Origin: Perkinsus olseni
Taxonomy: Eukaryota > Perkinsozoa > Perkinsida > Perkinsidae
Assembly: GCA_013115135.1 (NCBI GenBank)
Contig: JABANP010000192.1
Coordinates: forward strand, 1-64,000
Direction: 5' to 3'
Length of the DNA: 64,000 nucleotides
Under the pieces are notes generated by a model that had not been told where the DNA came from, ran no database searches, and saw only the letters and a program-made list of their open reading frames with translations. Below, one piece after another: positions 44,476 to 54,640 of this stretch (within the stretch, counting starts at the first letter, position 1; the number at the start of each line of letters is the position of its first letter). A program made the translations under genes and the position numbers.

Positions 44476-45222
44476 CTACGGGACTTTGACAAGAGGGAAG
44501 GTCCTCGATGGTTGCCCATCCAGTACCAGGTAGGCTGCATAATCCGTAGCTAAGAGTACAGTGAAGGTATGAGATCTCGTCGGCAGGTCAGATCTTGAAC
44601 AGCCTGTCGCAACTTCGTCAATGAACTCTTCGTAGTCTGCACCTCCGCCAAACTGAGCATTGGTTAGCTCGCCGACAATAAGGTCGCTGAATGTGCGTTG
44701 GAATTGCCTCTCACGACCGGCATCATCACACCTGAAGATCATCTCTATGCTTGCTCCAACCCTCAAGATCAAGGCGAAGCTGGCTCCATCGGTAGAAACG
44801 TATGTACCTTCGACCAGGTTTAGGGCTCTTCTAGTGAATGTTACCTCTTTCCCTTGGAATTTGGTCTTGAAAGTAAGCGGGCCGTACTCAGTGAGAGTGC
44901 TCAAATCACCATCCTGAATCTGGACTTGCGGAATGGATGACGTTCCAGTGTTACTATTGATGAAACTCTTGACGCCTGCGAAGTTTGCATGGGCAACAGT
45001 GTAAGTATCAGGACCTCCTCTGACGGGAATGGATTCTACAGAAACCGAGTCCTCTGGATCGACAAGCGCCTCGAAGAAAAATGACACGAACCCATCCGAC
45101 ACACGAGCTCGTGCTCTAAGGGGCGTCGTGGGCAACTGGTATTCTCCAATGACCAGATCATCACTTGCAGTCACCAGAGCTACAGTGGCGGTGATAAACC
45201 AAGTCGCGGCGGGTTTCAGCAT
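44476..45222 (-). CDS. secreted-family protein, paralogue 2
   Basis: A 248-codon intronless frame of the same length as paralogue 1, starting MLKPAATWFITATVALVTAS (signal peptide). Conserved blocks: DDLVIGEYQLP after the signal, GGPDTYTVAHANF, VQIQDGDLSTLTEYGPL, GKEVTFTRRAL, GTYVSTDGASFALILRV, ELTNAQFGGGADYEEFIDE, ATGCSRSDLP and LDGQPSRTFPLVK. The two conserved cysteines are present. The three HPLLF residues of the other copies are replaced by GPLTF. It is separated from paralogue 1 by about 1.7 kb of repeat-module DNA; neighbours on both sides are the same family on the same strand. The function is unknown; secretion is the only firm inference. Confidence 0.88.
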   Translation of the reverse strand: MLKPAATWFITATVALVTASDDLVIGEYQLPTTPLRARARVSDGFVSFFFEALVDPEDSVSVESIPVRGGPDTYTVAHANFAGVKSFINSNTGTSSIPQVQIQDGDLSTLTEYGPLTFKTKFQGKEVTFTRRALNLVEGTYVSTDGASFALILRVGASIEMIFRCDDAGRERQFQRTFSDLIVGELTNAQFGGGADYEEFIDEVATGCSRSDLPTRSHTFTVLLATDYAAYLVLDGQPSRTFPLVKVP

Positions 45223-45289
45223 TGAGAGAAAGAAGTAGCTGTATGAGAATCAACTCCTAAAAATTAATGAGCTGGTAAAAATAAATCGG

Positions 45290-46330
45290 GATCGTTCTCG
45301 TTATGTGCAAGTCAAAAGAACTCAGTACAGTGTGGCCATTTGAGACGGGGCTCAGAGAAAGGTGAAACCAGTCTTGAGGGGATTAAGCGGTAATGTGATC
45401 TACAGCTTACTAAGCTAAGCTAAGTGTAGCACGTATACTCATGCACGCGAGTGCAAAGCTCATAATGAGGTTAGACGTTTATCTGAGACCTATCATACGC
45501 AGTAGCACTGAAGGTAATTGCAGCGATGATAGTCTAACAGCTCAGTGGTACTGAACCGCGCTGAAGCTGTTATACAGCGCACACTATAGCCGTCACTATA
45601 TTGTCACTATGGTGCATGCGCCTCAAAAGAAGCTGAGACCTGAAGAATGGTGTGGAATCCACACTGTGGGTGGTCCGAAAACCGACTTCTCGAGAACTCA
45701 GTGCAGTGGCACTGCAGCAGTGCGGCAATGAGACGGGGCTCGGAGAGTTGTGTTACTCAACTCGAGGGGAGCTGAGAGATAATAAGATTCTATGCCCTCG
45801 ACTACCCTAGCGTAAGTTCTATCCTTGAACGTATACTCATGCACGCGTGTGCAGAGCTCAGCATGAGGTCAGATGGTTATCCGAGACTAATGATGAACAC
45901 AGCAGTAGTCAAGGTGATTGCAGCGATGATAGGCTAACTGCACAATAACTCGGTGCAGTGTGGCTATTTGAGGCGGGGCTCAAAGGGTGGTAAAACCGGA
46001 GTCGGAGGGAGCTCATCGATAATGAGATCCTACAGCGTAGGCTAGCCTAGCTCAAGTTCTAGCCTAGACCGCATACTCATGCACGCGTGTGCAAGGCGCA
46101 GAATGATACGAGATACTGGTGATTAGTACGCAGTAGTGGTGGTTGTCACTATAGTGCATGATGCTTTGCATGCATCGCACCATCCGGTAAGCCTGGCGGC
46201 GCTACTAGCACCGCGCTAGGCTGTAAACGAAGTTCGTTTAACAAACCACTGGTTCGATAGAGACACCGACAGCGCACGGTACTGGCTCGCGCGTCAGGTT
46301 GTCAACTTATAACTGCCAGCCGTCAAAATC
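45290..46330. repeat. 5'-flank repeat modules of secreted-family gene 2
   Basis: Three successive diverged modules upstream of paralogue 2. Each has a CAGTGTGGC-like or CAGTGGCAC-like string, a GGCGGGGCT or GACGGGGCT string, and TACTCATGCACGCG near 45440, 45840 and 46080. The same modules recur upstream of paralogues 3 and 4. They may carry promoter elements or be degenerate gene copies. An inverted repeat, TAAACGAA-G-TTCGTTTA, lies at 46224-46240. Confidence 0.7.
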
Positions 46331-46764
46331 CGATAGGAAGCTCAACACGATTCTGTGATTTGTGACACTCTAGTACGACTTTTACACATCCACTACCACG
46401 TTGTGACTCCTCCTACGAGGCATTGATCTTTGCAACCCGACTTCTCAACGACTACACCTTAAAGGTGCAAAACTGGAGGGACCTAAACTGAAGGCGCCTA
46501 GAAGGATCTCCTCACGCTCCTCAGCCCCCCTAAGAACCTTAGTTAAACATCCTACGGTTAGATCTCGAGGAACCTATCTGGAAATTCTAAGCTGTGATGA
46601 CCTCACTGAGGTTCCTATGAAATGGATAACGGAGACGCACGGGGATGCCCGGGTTAAACGACGCTATTCCCCTACATCACGATACGCCCCAGCAACTTTA
46701 TAGCGGAGATTTCCATCTTCAAGGATCGCCCTGGAGGTGGTCGATTTCGCATGATACTCCTTGG

Positions 46765-46785
46765 AGGTCCTACAATGTAGGACCT
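46765..46785. repeat. single-base-centred inverted repeat, 10-bp arms
   Basis: AGGTCCTACA and TGTAGGACCT around a single A. Confidence 0.85.
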
Positions 46786-47208
46786 ACATGCGCCTCAAGT
46801 CGTGAACGCGACCGGGTGCTACTTCACGCTCGCGGTTATTTCCCTTGGTTTCACTAGTAGCGCCTCATTGGCGCTCGAGAGAAGTCGCGAATTGGCAATT
46901 TGAAATTGCACTTCTGGGCCTGTAATACAGACCCTGTAGGCTTCATGTTGAGTTCCAGCTGCTCGGTATGACGGTCTATCTCAGGCAGCTCGCTCAATTG
47001 AAAGTGATATGACGCCAAAGTGTCCTCTTCAAGAGTGCGAATCTGTAGCCAATTCATGAGAAACTCTCTCTGAGCCTTCGATGCCCGTATTGCCCGGAAA
47101 ACCTGGGCCCTCTTCCTCGATGGCGTTTCCATCGACATTCAACAATTCCAGAGAGTCATCACTCCCATCCAGTTCCAGATCCTTTTAGCGCCGATGCTGG
47201 AATGGTTG

Positions 47209-47229
47209 ACCGATGATCCGATCATCGGT
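47209..47229. repeat. single-base-centred inverted repeat, 10-bp arms
   Basis: ACCGATGATC and GATCATCGGT around a single C. Confidence 0.85.
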
Positions 47230-47614
47230 GCCCGCAGGGCACGAGCTCCGAAATTTCGCGGTGAAATTTCATGAAATTTCATGAAATTTCGTGGGTTCTG
47301 TTGAAACGATGAAATCGAACACCTCGGGCGATAACGCACTCTCCCGCGCAGTTATCCAATGCGCTTAACCAGACCGAGTGCGCCTGGCTTGAAACCATGA
47401 TTTTAGGGTCCACCATCATCATGGGAGTACCATGGTGTTAGAGCCGGGTGAAATACCATTAGTACTGCTAGTTGATCAAGGCTTGTATCTCGTCGGTTCA
47501 GAGTTGGGTTCCATATCCCGGAGTTATTAATCCGTGGACCCACATTCTCGTTACGTCATTGAACGACGGTCATTCTGAGTCGGCTAGTTATGGTGGGTGA
47601 TATCCAGACTGGAT

Positions 47615-47665
47615 ACTGTTCGAGTGATATCCACTGGATAATCCAGTGGATATCACTCGAACAGT
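47615..47665. repeat. single-base-centred inverted repeat, 25-bp arms
   Basis: The longest of its kind here: perfect 25-bp arms at 47615-47639 and 47641-47665 around a single A. Just upstream, 47599-47614 carries related GATATCCAG and CTGGATA strings, as if the arm sequence arose by repeated local copying. Confidence 0.93.
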
Positions 47666-47722
47666 TCTAATAAAGTTCTAATCTCTAATCTCTAATCTCA
47701 GTTCTAATCTAATTCTAATCGA
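47666..47722 (+). repeat. TCTAA-rich short repeat array
   Basis: Irregular repeats of TCTAATC and TTCTAA directly after the 25-bp inverted repeat. Confidence 0.6.
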
Positions 47723-48229
47723 AGCAGCTCAACATAATCCAGAAAATTCAACATACTGCAAATCAAGCGATGAATTAGCACTGGTCGCAGCACAGATTAA
47801 TTAAAACTTCACAATGTGGACGAGGATGGACTGTCCATCATGGACACAGTGTGTCACACACTATCTGGAAGTACGGAGTATATACACTCCAGCGGGCTGC
47901 CAACGTTGATTTGCCCACATTTATGCAACCGGCAAAACTGGTGAGCGCCACGCAAGACCGATAGGGAGTGAAATTCTTAACGCGCGGAGCGCGTTTAAGA
48001 TTTGACGGCCCAAGCGTGCGTTTCATGAAATTTCATGAAATTTCAGCATGAAATTTCGCTTTCATATTTCACAGCGCGTCCACCCCGGTTTTGGCACATG
48101 CTGGATGATCGGTAAACAACTTCCTGAACACGTTCCTGAGAACGTCAATTCCCGTTTACGTGTTCCCGACGTGTCTACCGATTTTGACCGATTGACTGAT
48201 AGTGTGATGATTACAGTGCAGGTTGTAAC

Positions 48230-48970
48230 CGATTCTGTGGGTACTCCGGCGCGAAGGAGAATCGATCATCGATGCCGATAGAATACCGGCGGTATTATTC
48301 CCCTCGCACGGATCTAGGCTTTGTTCCTTCTGTATCCAGGGTCGCCGATGAGAATGATAATCAACAACGAGCATCCTGCGTGTCATGATGCCACTGGCAT
48401 TGCCCTACCGCATAGACTCATTGTGAAGGATAAATCTAATCCGATTAAAATGTGGCAACCGCTCGCTGTACCTGTCACGGGCGTGACAGCTACCGGTGGC
48501 AGATACCAAGCCACAGTGTGCCTGCTTGATTTAAATATCTTCGACTGACAGGAGACCTGCTATCTTCAAAGTTGCTTCCTGCAGTACGTCGAATTAACAG
48601 ATACTTTTGAGATGCTAGGATGTTCATATTTGGTCTGGAGCATATTTAGCGCGGAGTTGATCTCACTAAGGTGTAAATATTTCCATGTTTACTCCGCTCG
48701 AGACTGAACTCATCGGCGTCTGGGTTCTGAGAACGGACAATCTTGAAAAATCGTGGTATGGTTGGCCCAATATGTGTGGATCCATCCTTTGGCGACCCGG
48801 GCCAGGCCTCTCACGACCCATCACTGAGTTGACTGAGAAAGAACGGCCATAGCTCGGCCCGAGCAAAAATACGCGTGCTGACAGATATACGCAAGCATAC
48901 TGAGGGGCCCTCAGCGGCGGCAGAAAAAGACGGACGAACCGTGTGCACAACCGATACTCAGGTGCGAATC
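48230..48970. repeat. 3'-flank repeat module, copy 3 of 4
   Basis: Copy of the module found 3' of each secreted-family gene. At its end are chained single-base-centred inverted repeats: 48961-48975 (GGTGCGA-A-TCGCACC), 48984-48998 (ATCGAGA-A-TCTCGAT) and the overlapping 48991-49005 (ATCTCGA-T-TCGAGAT). Confidence 0.65.
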
Positions 48971-49202
48971 GCACCGTGCGACCATCGAGAATCTCGATTC
49001 GAGATATGGTGCTCAACACCATGCTGATCTCTGGTTGCCACCGCCAACCAAATATTGGGTGGAATTGAGCCGTAACCCCGCACGAGCGGCAGTTAGCGAT
49101 GAATAATACAAAGTAGATGCTCCAAAGCTCTTCAAACGGCAGCCTCATGATGCTTGACCAACCAAAGATCCTGGGGTAAGTAGGCCACGGAGAGAACCTT
49201 AT

Positions 49203-49922
49203 TTACTCATTTCTGACGAGCGCATAGGTCGTCGGTGGCAGCCCATCCAGTTGCAGGTAGAGTGTATCGTCCGTAGCCAAGAATAGGAAGAAGATGTCAG
49301 ACCCCCTCGGCAAGTCAGATTTTGAACAGCCTGTCGCCACATCGTCAATGAAATTTGTGTAGCCTGCACCTCCGCCGAACAGAGCATTGGTTAACTCGCC
49401 GTGGATTACGTGACCTAAGGTGCTTGTAAATTGCTTCTTGAGGCCGCCATCACTACATAGGACGTTCATGTCCACTTCGCTCGCAGCAACCGTCACGTTC
49501 AAGGAGAAGTTGGGGCCCTCAGAATAGACGTATGTACCAGACGTAAGGGGTAGGCCTTTTCTAAAGAATGTTACCTCTTTTCCTTCGAATCTAGTCTTGA
49601 AGAGGAGCGGGTGGTAATCATTCAGAGTGGTCAAGTCACCATCCTGAATCTGGACTACCGGAAGTAATTCCGTTCCAGTCCACTCCAAGTCAACAGTGTA
49701 AGTATCAGGCCCTGGACCTCCTACGAGGCGTATGTGTTCTACAGAGGCCGAGTACTCTGGCTCGACAGCGGCCTCGCAAAAAAATGACACGAACCCGTCC
49801 GAAAAACGAGCGTGTACTCTGACGGACGTGGTAAGCAATTCGTATTCTCCAATAAACGGAACACTCGCAGTCACCAGAGCTAGAGTGGCGGCGATGAACC
49901 AAGTCGCGACGGGTTTTGTCAT
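49203..49922 (-). CDS. secreted-family protein, paralogue 3
   Basis: Starts at ATG 49922 (MTKPVATWFIAATLALVTAS, signal peptide) and gives 239 residues. The frame is open a further 132 bases upstream, but the conserved leader and alignment with the other copies support this start. Conserved blocks are PGPDTYTVDLE, VQIQDGDLTTLNDYHPLLF, GKEVTFFRKGLPL, GTYVYSEGPNFSLNV, ELTNALFGGGAGYTNFID, ATGCSKSDLP and LDGLPPTTYALV. Relative to paralogues 1, 2 and 4 it lacks about 10-15 residues after DTYTV (the stretch with the F-x-x-F-V/I-N motif), so a deletion occurred there. Both conserved cysteines are kept. The function is unknown. Confidence 0.87.
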   Translation of the reverse strand: MTKPVATWFIAATLALVTASVPFIGEYELLTTSVRVHARFSDGFVSFFCEAAVEPEYSASVEHIRLVGGPGPDTYTVDLEWTGTELLPVVQIQDGDLTTLNDYHPLLFKTRFEGKEVTFFRKGLPLTSGTYVYSEGPNFSLNVTVAASEVDMNVLCSDGGLKKQFTSTLGHVIHGELTNALFGGGAGYTNFIDDVATGCSKSDLPRGSDIFFLFLATDDTLYLQLDGLPPTTYALVRNE

Positions 49923-49984
49923 TGAGAGAGTGACGTAGCTGAATGCCAATGAACTTCTGAAAATAAAGGAGCAGGTGTAATGAA

Positions 49985-51350
49985 TTGGGATCGTTCTGGT
50001 TATGTGCAAGCCAAAATAACTCAGTACAGTGTGGCCATTTGAGACGGGGCTCACAGAAAGGTGAAACCAGTCTTAAGGGGATTCGACCGGTAATATGATC
50101 TACAGCTTGCTAAGCTAAGCTAAGTGTAGCACGTATACTCATGCACGCGAGTGCGAGGCTCATAATGATGTTAGACGTTTATCTGTGACCCATCATACGC
50201 GGTAGCAGTCAAGGTAATTGCTGCGATAATAGTCTAACAGCGGGTGCTCAGTAGTACTAAGCCGGGCTGCAGCTGTTACATAGCGCACACTATAGTCGTC
50301 ACTATGTTGTCACTAAAGTGCATGCCATGCACTGCATGCGCCTCTAAAGAAGCTGGGACCTAAAGGATGGTGTGGATGCCATCCAATGCATGGTCCGAAG
50401 CCCTGATTCTCGAGAATTCAGTGCAGTGTTGATCACCCTTTGAGCCAGTCGACACCACAGATCCCTTCACCATTGATACAACACTAGTATGCAACTTATT
50501 GGAGGAAATAATATCCAACAGGAAAGGAATAAGCAGAACAATACATTACTAGCAATAGCTAAGGATAAGGGACACCCTGTGTCCAGCACATCCTACAGCA
50601 CACAGCAATTGGGCGATACCAGTGATCAGTGTGGCACTGAGACGGGGCTTAAAGACTTGTAGGACCGAACTCAAGGGGAGTTGAGAGAGTAAGATTCTAT
50701 ACCCTAAACTGCCCTAGCGTAAATTCTAGCCCTGAACTCACACTCATGCACGCGTGTGCAAAGCGCAGCTGGTGCGCCGTCGCATGAGCGTTATGCTCCG
50801 TCTACGTTTATGCGTGCAGGGTCGTCTGGGCAATAACTCTTTCATAAGATCCATCTCACAAGCTCCCTTTGGCCTTGTATCCCACGTATCAGTAAGAAGA
50901 CTACAACAATGAGGTCAGACGTTTATCTGAGACGAATGATGCACAGAAGTGGTCAAGGTGATTGCAGCGATGATAGGCTAACTGCACAATAACTTAGTAC
51001 AGTGTGGCTACTCAAGGCGGGGCTCGAAGGGTCACCCTTTAAGGGTGGTAGAGCCGGACTTGGGGGAGTTCATCGATAATGAGATCCTACACTGTTAGCT
51101 AGCCTACTCAAGTTTCATCCTACACCGCATATTCATGCAAGCGTGTGTAACGAGATACTGGTGGTTAGTACGCAGCAGAGATGGTTGTCACTATAGTGCA
51201 TGATGTTTCGCATGCATCGCACCATTCCGTAGCCTGGCGGCACTACTAGCGCCGAGCTAAGCTGTGACGAACAACTGGTTCAATGGATATACCGACAGCG
51301 CACGGTACTGGCGCGCGCCTCAGGTTGTCCACTTATAACTGCTGGCCGTT
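49985..51350. repeat. 5'-flank repeat modules of secreted-family gene 3
   Basis: At least three diverged modules with GTGTGGC, GGCGGGGCT and CTCATGCACGCG-like landmarks near 50020-50160, 50620-50770 and 50995-51140. An insertion of about 300 bp at 50425-50625 and another at 50770-50910 interrupt the pattern seen in 45290-46330. Confidence 0.65.
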
Positions 51351-51384
51351 CTATTTTCGAGTCGAAAATAAAGCGGCCAGCAGT
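51338..51384. repeat. single-base-centred inverted repeat, 23-bp arms, two mismatches
   Basis: Arms 51338-51360 and 51362-51384 around a single G, with 21 of 23 bases paired. A second one, AGTCGAAA-A-TTTCGACT, lies at 51391-51407 and reuses part of the central sequence. Confidence 0.88.
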
Positions 51385-51429
51385 AAAAAAAGTCGAAAAT
51401 TTCGACTGGTGGCTCCACGATTCTGAGAT

Positions 51430-51448
51430 TTGTGTGTGTGTGTGTGTG
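51430..51448 (+). repeat. (TG)n microsatellite
   Basis: About nine TG units. Confidence 0.85.
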
Positions 51449-51580
51449 AGTTTATAGTCCAACGCCGGTTCCGGCTTAGTTAGACTCTTGCCAATGTGCA
51501 CAGTTGGAGACACTGAGTGTCTGACACTCTATAGCGTTGACATGCAGTGCAATCAGACAGATTATCAATAAGCTTTGTGA
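51445..51580. repeat. dispersed repeat, copy 2 (partner 40392-40510)
   Basis: Diverged direct copy of 40392-40510; see that entry. It contains the inverted repeat AGACACT-G-AGTGTCT at 51508-51522, absent from the first copy. Confidence 0.7.
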
Positions 51581-51939
51581 GGTTTGTGAGACACTGGGAT
51601 TTACGAGATTCACTGGGCTTCTTTCACTAACCCCTCACTCAAGTTACAACAGTTAAAATCTTAAAAAATGAAGGTGAGATCAGGAAATCACTGTAAAATT
51701 GTATCCTGATGGATTTGTACTCATGGGTCCTGGAGCCACGAGGTATAGTTTTCAGCGGATCGTAGTAATGCACTTTCACTCCCTTTTGGGGGATAAGGCC
51801 GGGGTAAAGCTGATCGACGCTGAGAAGACCCGACCAGCGTTATCGAACTTTGATAATGGACAAGGGCCACATAGCGAATCAGGAGAGCTGACCATGGATC
51901 GTTAACTACATGCCGGGTGCATTTGACTTCGCCATTATG

Positions 51940-52150
51940 TTGAGGCGTCGTGCACTGAAGCCATCTATTCTCGGTTGTCGTCTGCTTGACTGCACGGCCG
52001 TCCGGCACGGTCCGTGCCGAAGAACAGCGTACGCCCTCTGATATCCTGTTTTTGTTCTGCCTCGGCTTTCCGCGGAGTTCAAAACTATCCCCTCAATATT
52101 CAGTGGCGTGAACTTCTCAAAAATTTTTACAACCCCCCACAATGAACCGC
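51940..52150 (-). pseudogene. relic of the 3' end of a subtilase gene
   Basis: The minus-strand frame contains KIFEKFTPLNIEGIVLNSAE, then RGRTKTGYQRAYAVLR. This lines up with KSFKNFKPAEIGRILLNSTE, then GRCRTKFGEEMLYGVLR near the C terminus of the subtilase at 56.2-57.3 kb. Only the segment after the catalytic serine is present; no start codon or catalytic residues are found nearby. An inverted repeat (52003-52019, CGGCACGG-T-CCGTGCCG) lies inside it. The protein divergence shows it is older than the 21.8-22.3 kb copy. Confidence 0.75.
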
Positions 52151-52322
52151 AATTTGATGTAATCGCAATCACAATTTGAGTAGGATGATGATGAACTGTT
52201 TAGGGAACATTTGGGTCCAACACTGCATGCAAGTATCACGAGTCATTCGCTGCGCTGTTATAAGATTTTCGTCGTGAACGAAACAATAAGCCCTCCACAA
52301 ATTCTTGGGTTATCCGGCTTTT

Positions 52323-52343
52323 CGACTCGTAATTTACGAGTCG
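52323..52343. repeat. single-base-centred inverted repeat, 10-bp arms
   Basis: CGACTCGTAA and TTACGAGTCG around a single T. A shorter one follows at 52508-52522 (GAATCGC-G-GCGATTC). Confidence 0.85.
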
Positions 52344-52579
52344 TAAACTGTCACCTGAACGAGAACGGTACTGCAATTCACGGTGGTTTGTTCTCTTGCT
52401 TCGAGGGATATCACCTCTAAGTTTAAGGTCCTAACTAACTCATAGTTAGTGAGAACTCGAGAGGTGGTAAACTATCTTCTCCGCAATCGCCTAGCATACA
52501 CGGCTTAGAATCGCGGCGATTCAATCGCCTAAATCGCGTTAAATAAATGTAACCAGTACTGTGGCTGCTCCGGGCCGGA

Positions 52580-53250
52580 GTCTCCGGCGCGGAGGGGAAT
52601 CGATGTCGGTGTTGTTCTCCTCACACTAGCCAATGCTTAGTTCCTTTTGTGCCCCGGTCCGGGCCCCCCGGATCGCCGACAAGGACAATATTCAGTGAGA
52701 GCATCCTATCTGGCATTGAACTACCGCAATATATAAAATTGAAATATGCTCGCCGCGTACTGTGCCTGTCACGAAGCGTGACAGATACCAAGCCACAGTG
52801 AGTTCACTGAATTGAAATGTCTTCGTGAGAGAGGAGGCATGTTATCTACGAAGTTGTTCCCTGCATTACGTTCAATTAACAGATACTATCGGCGTGTCGG
52901 AGAAATTTGTTCTACTGAGGCATATTTGGCGCGGATGCTCGGTTACCCGGCGGAACTGAACTTACTAATGCGTGATAATTTTTACGCCTGTTCCGCTCGA
53001 GACTGAACTCATTGCCATCTAGGTCTAAAGAATGGACTAACTTGAGAAGTGGGGATATGGCAGACCCACTATGAGTGGATCTGTTCCGGGGCGGCCCGGG
53101 CCAGGCCTCCGGCGACTGATCACTGAGTTGACTGAGAAAGAACGGCCATAGCTCGGCCCGAGCAAAAGTACGCGTGCCGACAGATATAGCAAGCACACCG
53201 AGAGACCCTCAGCGGGGCAAGGAGGGCTAGACGGATCGGCCAATACAATT
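52580..53250. repeat. 3'-flank repeat module, copy 4 of 4
   Basis: Fourth copy of the module lying 3' of each secreted-family gene. It is most similar to copy 2 over 53000-53235. Confidence 0.7.
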
Positions 53251-53294
53251 TGGCGAACAACCGACGATCAGGTGTGGTCATCGAGATATAGTGC

Positions 53295-53330
53295 TGATCA
53301 GCCTGATCATTTATTGGCGCCGCCAATAAA
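53295..53330. repeat. two adjacent single-base-centred inverted repeats
   Basis: 53295-53309 has 7-bp arms (TGATCAG-C-CTGATCA), and 53310-53330 has 10-bp arms (TTTATTGGCG-C-CGCCAATAAA). They abut without a gap. The matching place in module copy 2 (about 44280-44300) has GTGCCAA-TTT-TTGGCAC instead. Confidence 0.85.
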
Positions 53331-53481
53331 AATAACGGACGGGATCGAGTCATAACCTTCCACATGCGGACGGTTACCAATGTCTAATACAGAGTAGATG
53401 ATCCAAAAACCCCTGGACGGCACCCTCATAGAGTTTAACCAACCAAAGGTCCGGAGGTAGGCCTCGAACTGATTCTATTCT

Positions 53482-54258
53482 TTACAGGATTTTGACGAGA
53501 GGAAAGGTCGTCGGTGGCAGCCCATCCAGTTGCAGGTAGAGCCTATCAACCGTAGCTAAGAATAGAAAAAAGACATGAGACCTCCTCGGCAGGTCAGATC
53601 TTGAACAGCCTGTCGCGGCAGCGTCAATGAAATTTCTGTAGCCTGCACCTCCGCCAAACTGAGCATTGGTTAGGTCACCGACGCTCAAGTCACTGAATAC
53701 GTGTCGGAATTGGCGGTCGCGACCGGCATTCTCACATTCGAAGGCCATTTCCACTCCGCTTTTAGTTACCGTCAAAATCAAGCCGAAGCGAGGACCCTCG
53801 GTATATACGTATGTACCCTCGGCCAGTTCTAGGGCTTCTCTAAAAAGGGTTACCTCTTTCCCTTCGAACCTAGTCTTGAAGAGCAGCGGGTGGTACTCAG
53901 TCAGGGTGGTCAAGTCACCATCCTGAATCTGGACTTGCGGAATGAATGCCGTTCCAGTGTTATCATTGACGAATCTCTTGAAGCTTCCGAAGTCCTCGTA
54001 GGCAACAGTGTAAGTATCAGACCCTGGACCTCCTACGAGGCGGATAGATTCTACAGAGACCGAGTACTCTTGCCCTGCAGGAACAACGAAAGAAAGTGAC
54101 AGGGAATCACCCGACACACGAGCTCGTACTCTGGGGGACGTGGATGACCACGTCGAGCCCGACAGGGTGAGCAATCGGTATTGTCCGTCGAACAGATCAC
54201 TCGCAGTCACCAGAGCTAGGGTGGCGATGATGAACCAAGCCGCGACGGGTTCCATCAT
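53482..54258 (-). CDS. secreted-family protein, paralogue 4
   Basis: Start at ATG 54258 (MMEPVAAWFIIATLALVTAS, signal peptide), 258 residues; nine in-frame codons further upstream are excluded by the conserved leader. It is longer than the other copies through an insertion of about ten residues, rich in serine, between RLLTLSG and PRVRARV. Conserved blocks are GPGSDTYTVAYEDF, VQIQDGDLTTLTEYHPLLF, GKEVTLFREALEL, GTYVYTEGPRFGLIL, DLTNAQFGGGAGYRNFIDA, ATGCSRSDLP and LDGLPPTTFPLVK. Both conserved cysteines are present. It appears closest to paralogue 3 in the C-terminal half and to paralogue 2 in the middle. The function is unknown. Confidence 0.88.
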   Translation of the reverse strand: MMEPVAAWFIIATLALVTASDLFDGQYRLLTLSGSTWSSTSPRVRARVSGDSLSLSFVVPAGQEYSVSVESIRLVGGPGSDTYTVAYEDFGSFKRFVNDNTGTAFIPQVQIQDGDLTTLTEYHPLLFKTRFEGKEVTLFREALELAEGTYVYTEGPRFGLILTVTKSGVEMAFECENAGRDRQFRHVFSDLSVGDLTNAQFGGGAGYRNFIDAAATGCSRSDLPRRSHVFFLFLATVDRLYLQLDGLPPTTFPLVKIL

Positions 54259-54299
54259 TGAGAGAGTGGAGTAGCTGTATAACAATTAGTCTCTGAAAA

Positions 54300-54640
54300 T
54301 TGAGGAACGGTTCAAAGCGAAAAAACAAATCGTTCGTTTTTGTTGTGTGCCTCAGAAGAAGCTGGGAAAGAACGTGAAGAATGCTGTGGGCGGATATGCT
54401 CGTGCACTATAACTCAGTACAGTGTGGCTATTTGAGGCGGGACCCGGATAGCTTTCTTCTAGAACCTCTAGAACCGAACTCGAGCTTAGTCGACTGATGA
54501 GGAGATTCTATAGCCTTAGCTACTAACTTGAAGCTAGCCTAGCTCAGGTTCTAGCCTAGAACGCATACCCATACAAGCGAGTGCAAGATGCAGAATGAGT
54601 CAGGCGATTATCTGAGACTAATGATAATGTAGGTCGTGTT
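54300..54640. repeat. 5'-flank repeat module of secreted-family gene 4
   Basis: A single module (CAGTACAGTGTGGC near 54415, degenerate CATACAAGCG near 54570) compared with three upstream of paralogues 2 and 3. Confidence 0.6.

Larger units (their letters stand above)
46331..48230. other. no supported gene; palindrome-rich spacer
   Basis: No convincing exon. Contents: inverted repeats at 46765-46785, 47209-47229 and 47615-47665; a run of TGAAATTTCA palindromes at about 47265-47290 and again at about 48020-48060; and a TCTAA-rich array at about 47665-47720. The minus-strand frame 46854-47138 is open but unsupported. Confidence 0.45.

Noticed and set aside
49923..50054. Longer start for secreted-family paralogue 3
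   Set aside because: The upstream in-frame extension covers the conserved leader and is not shared by the other three copies.
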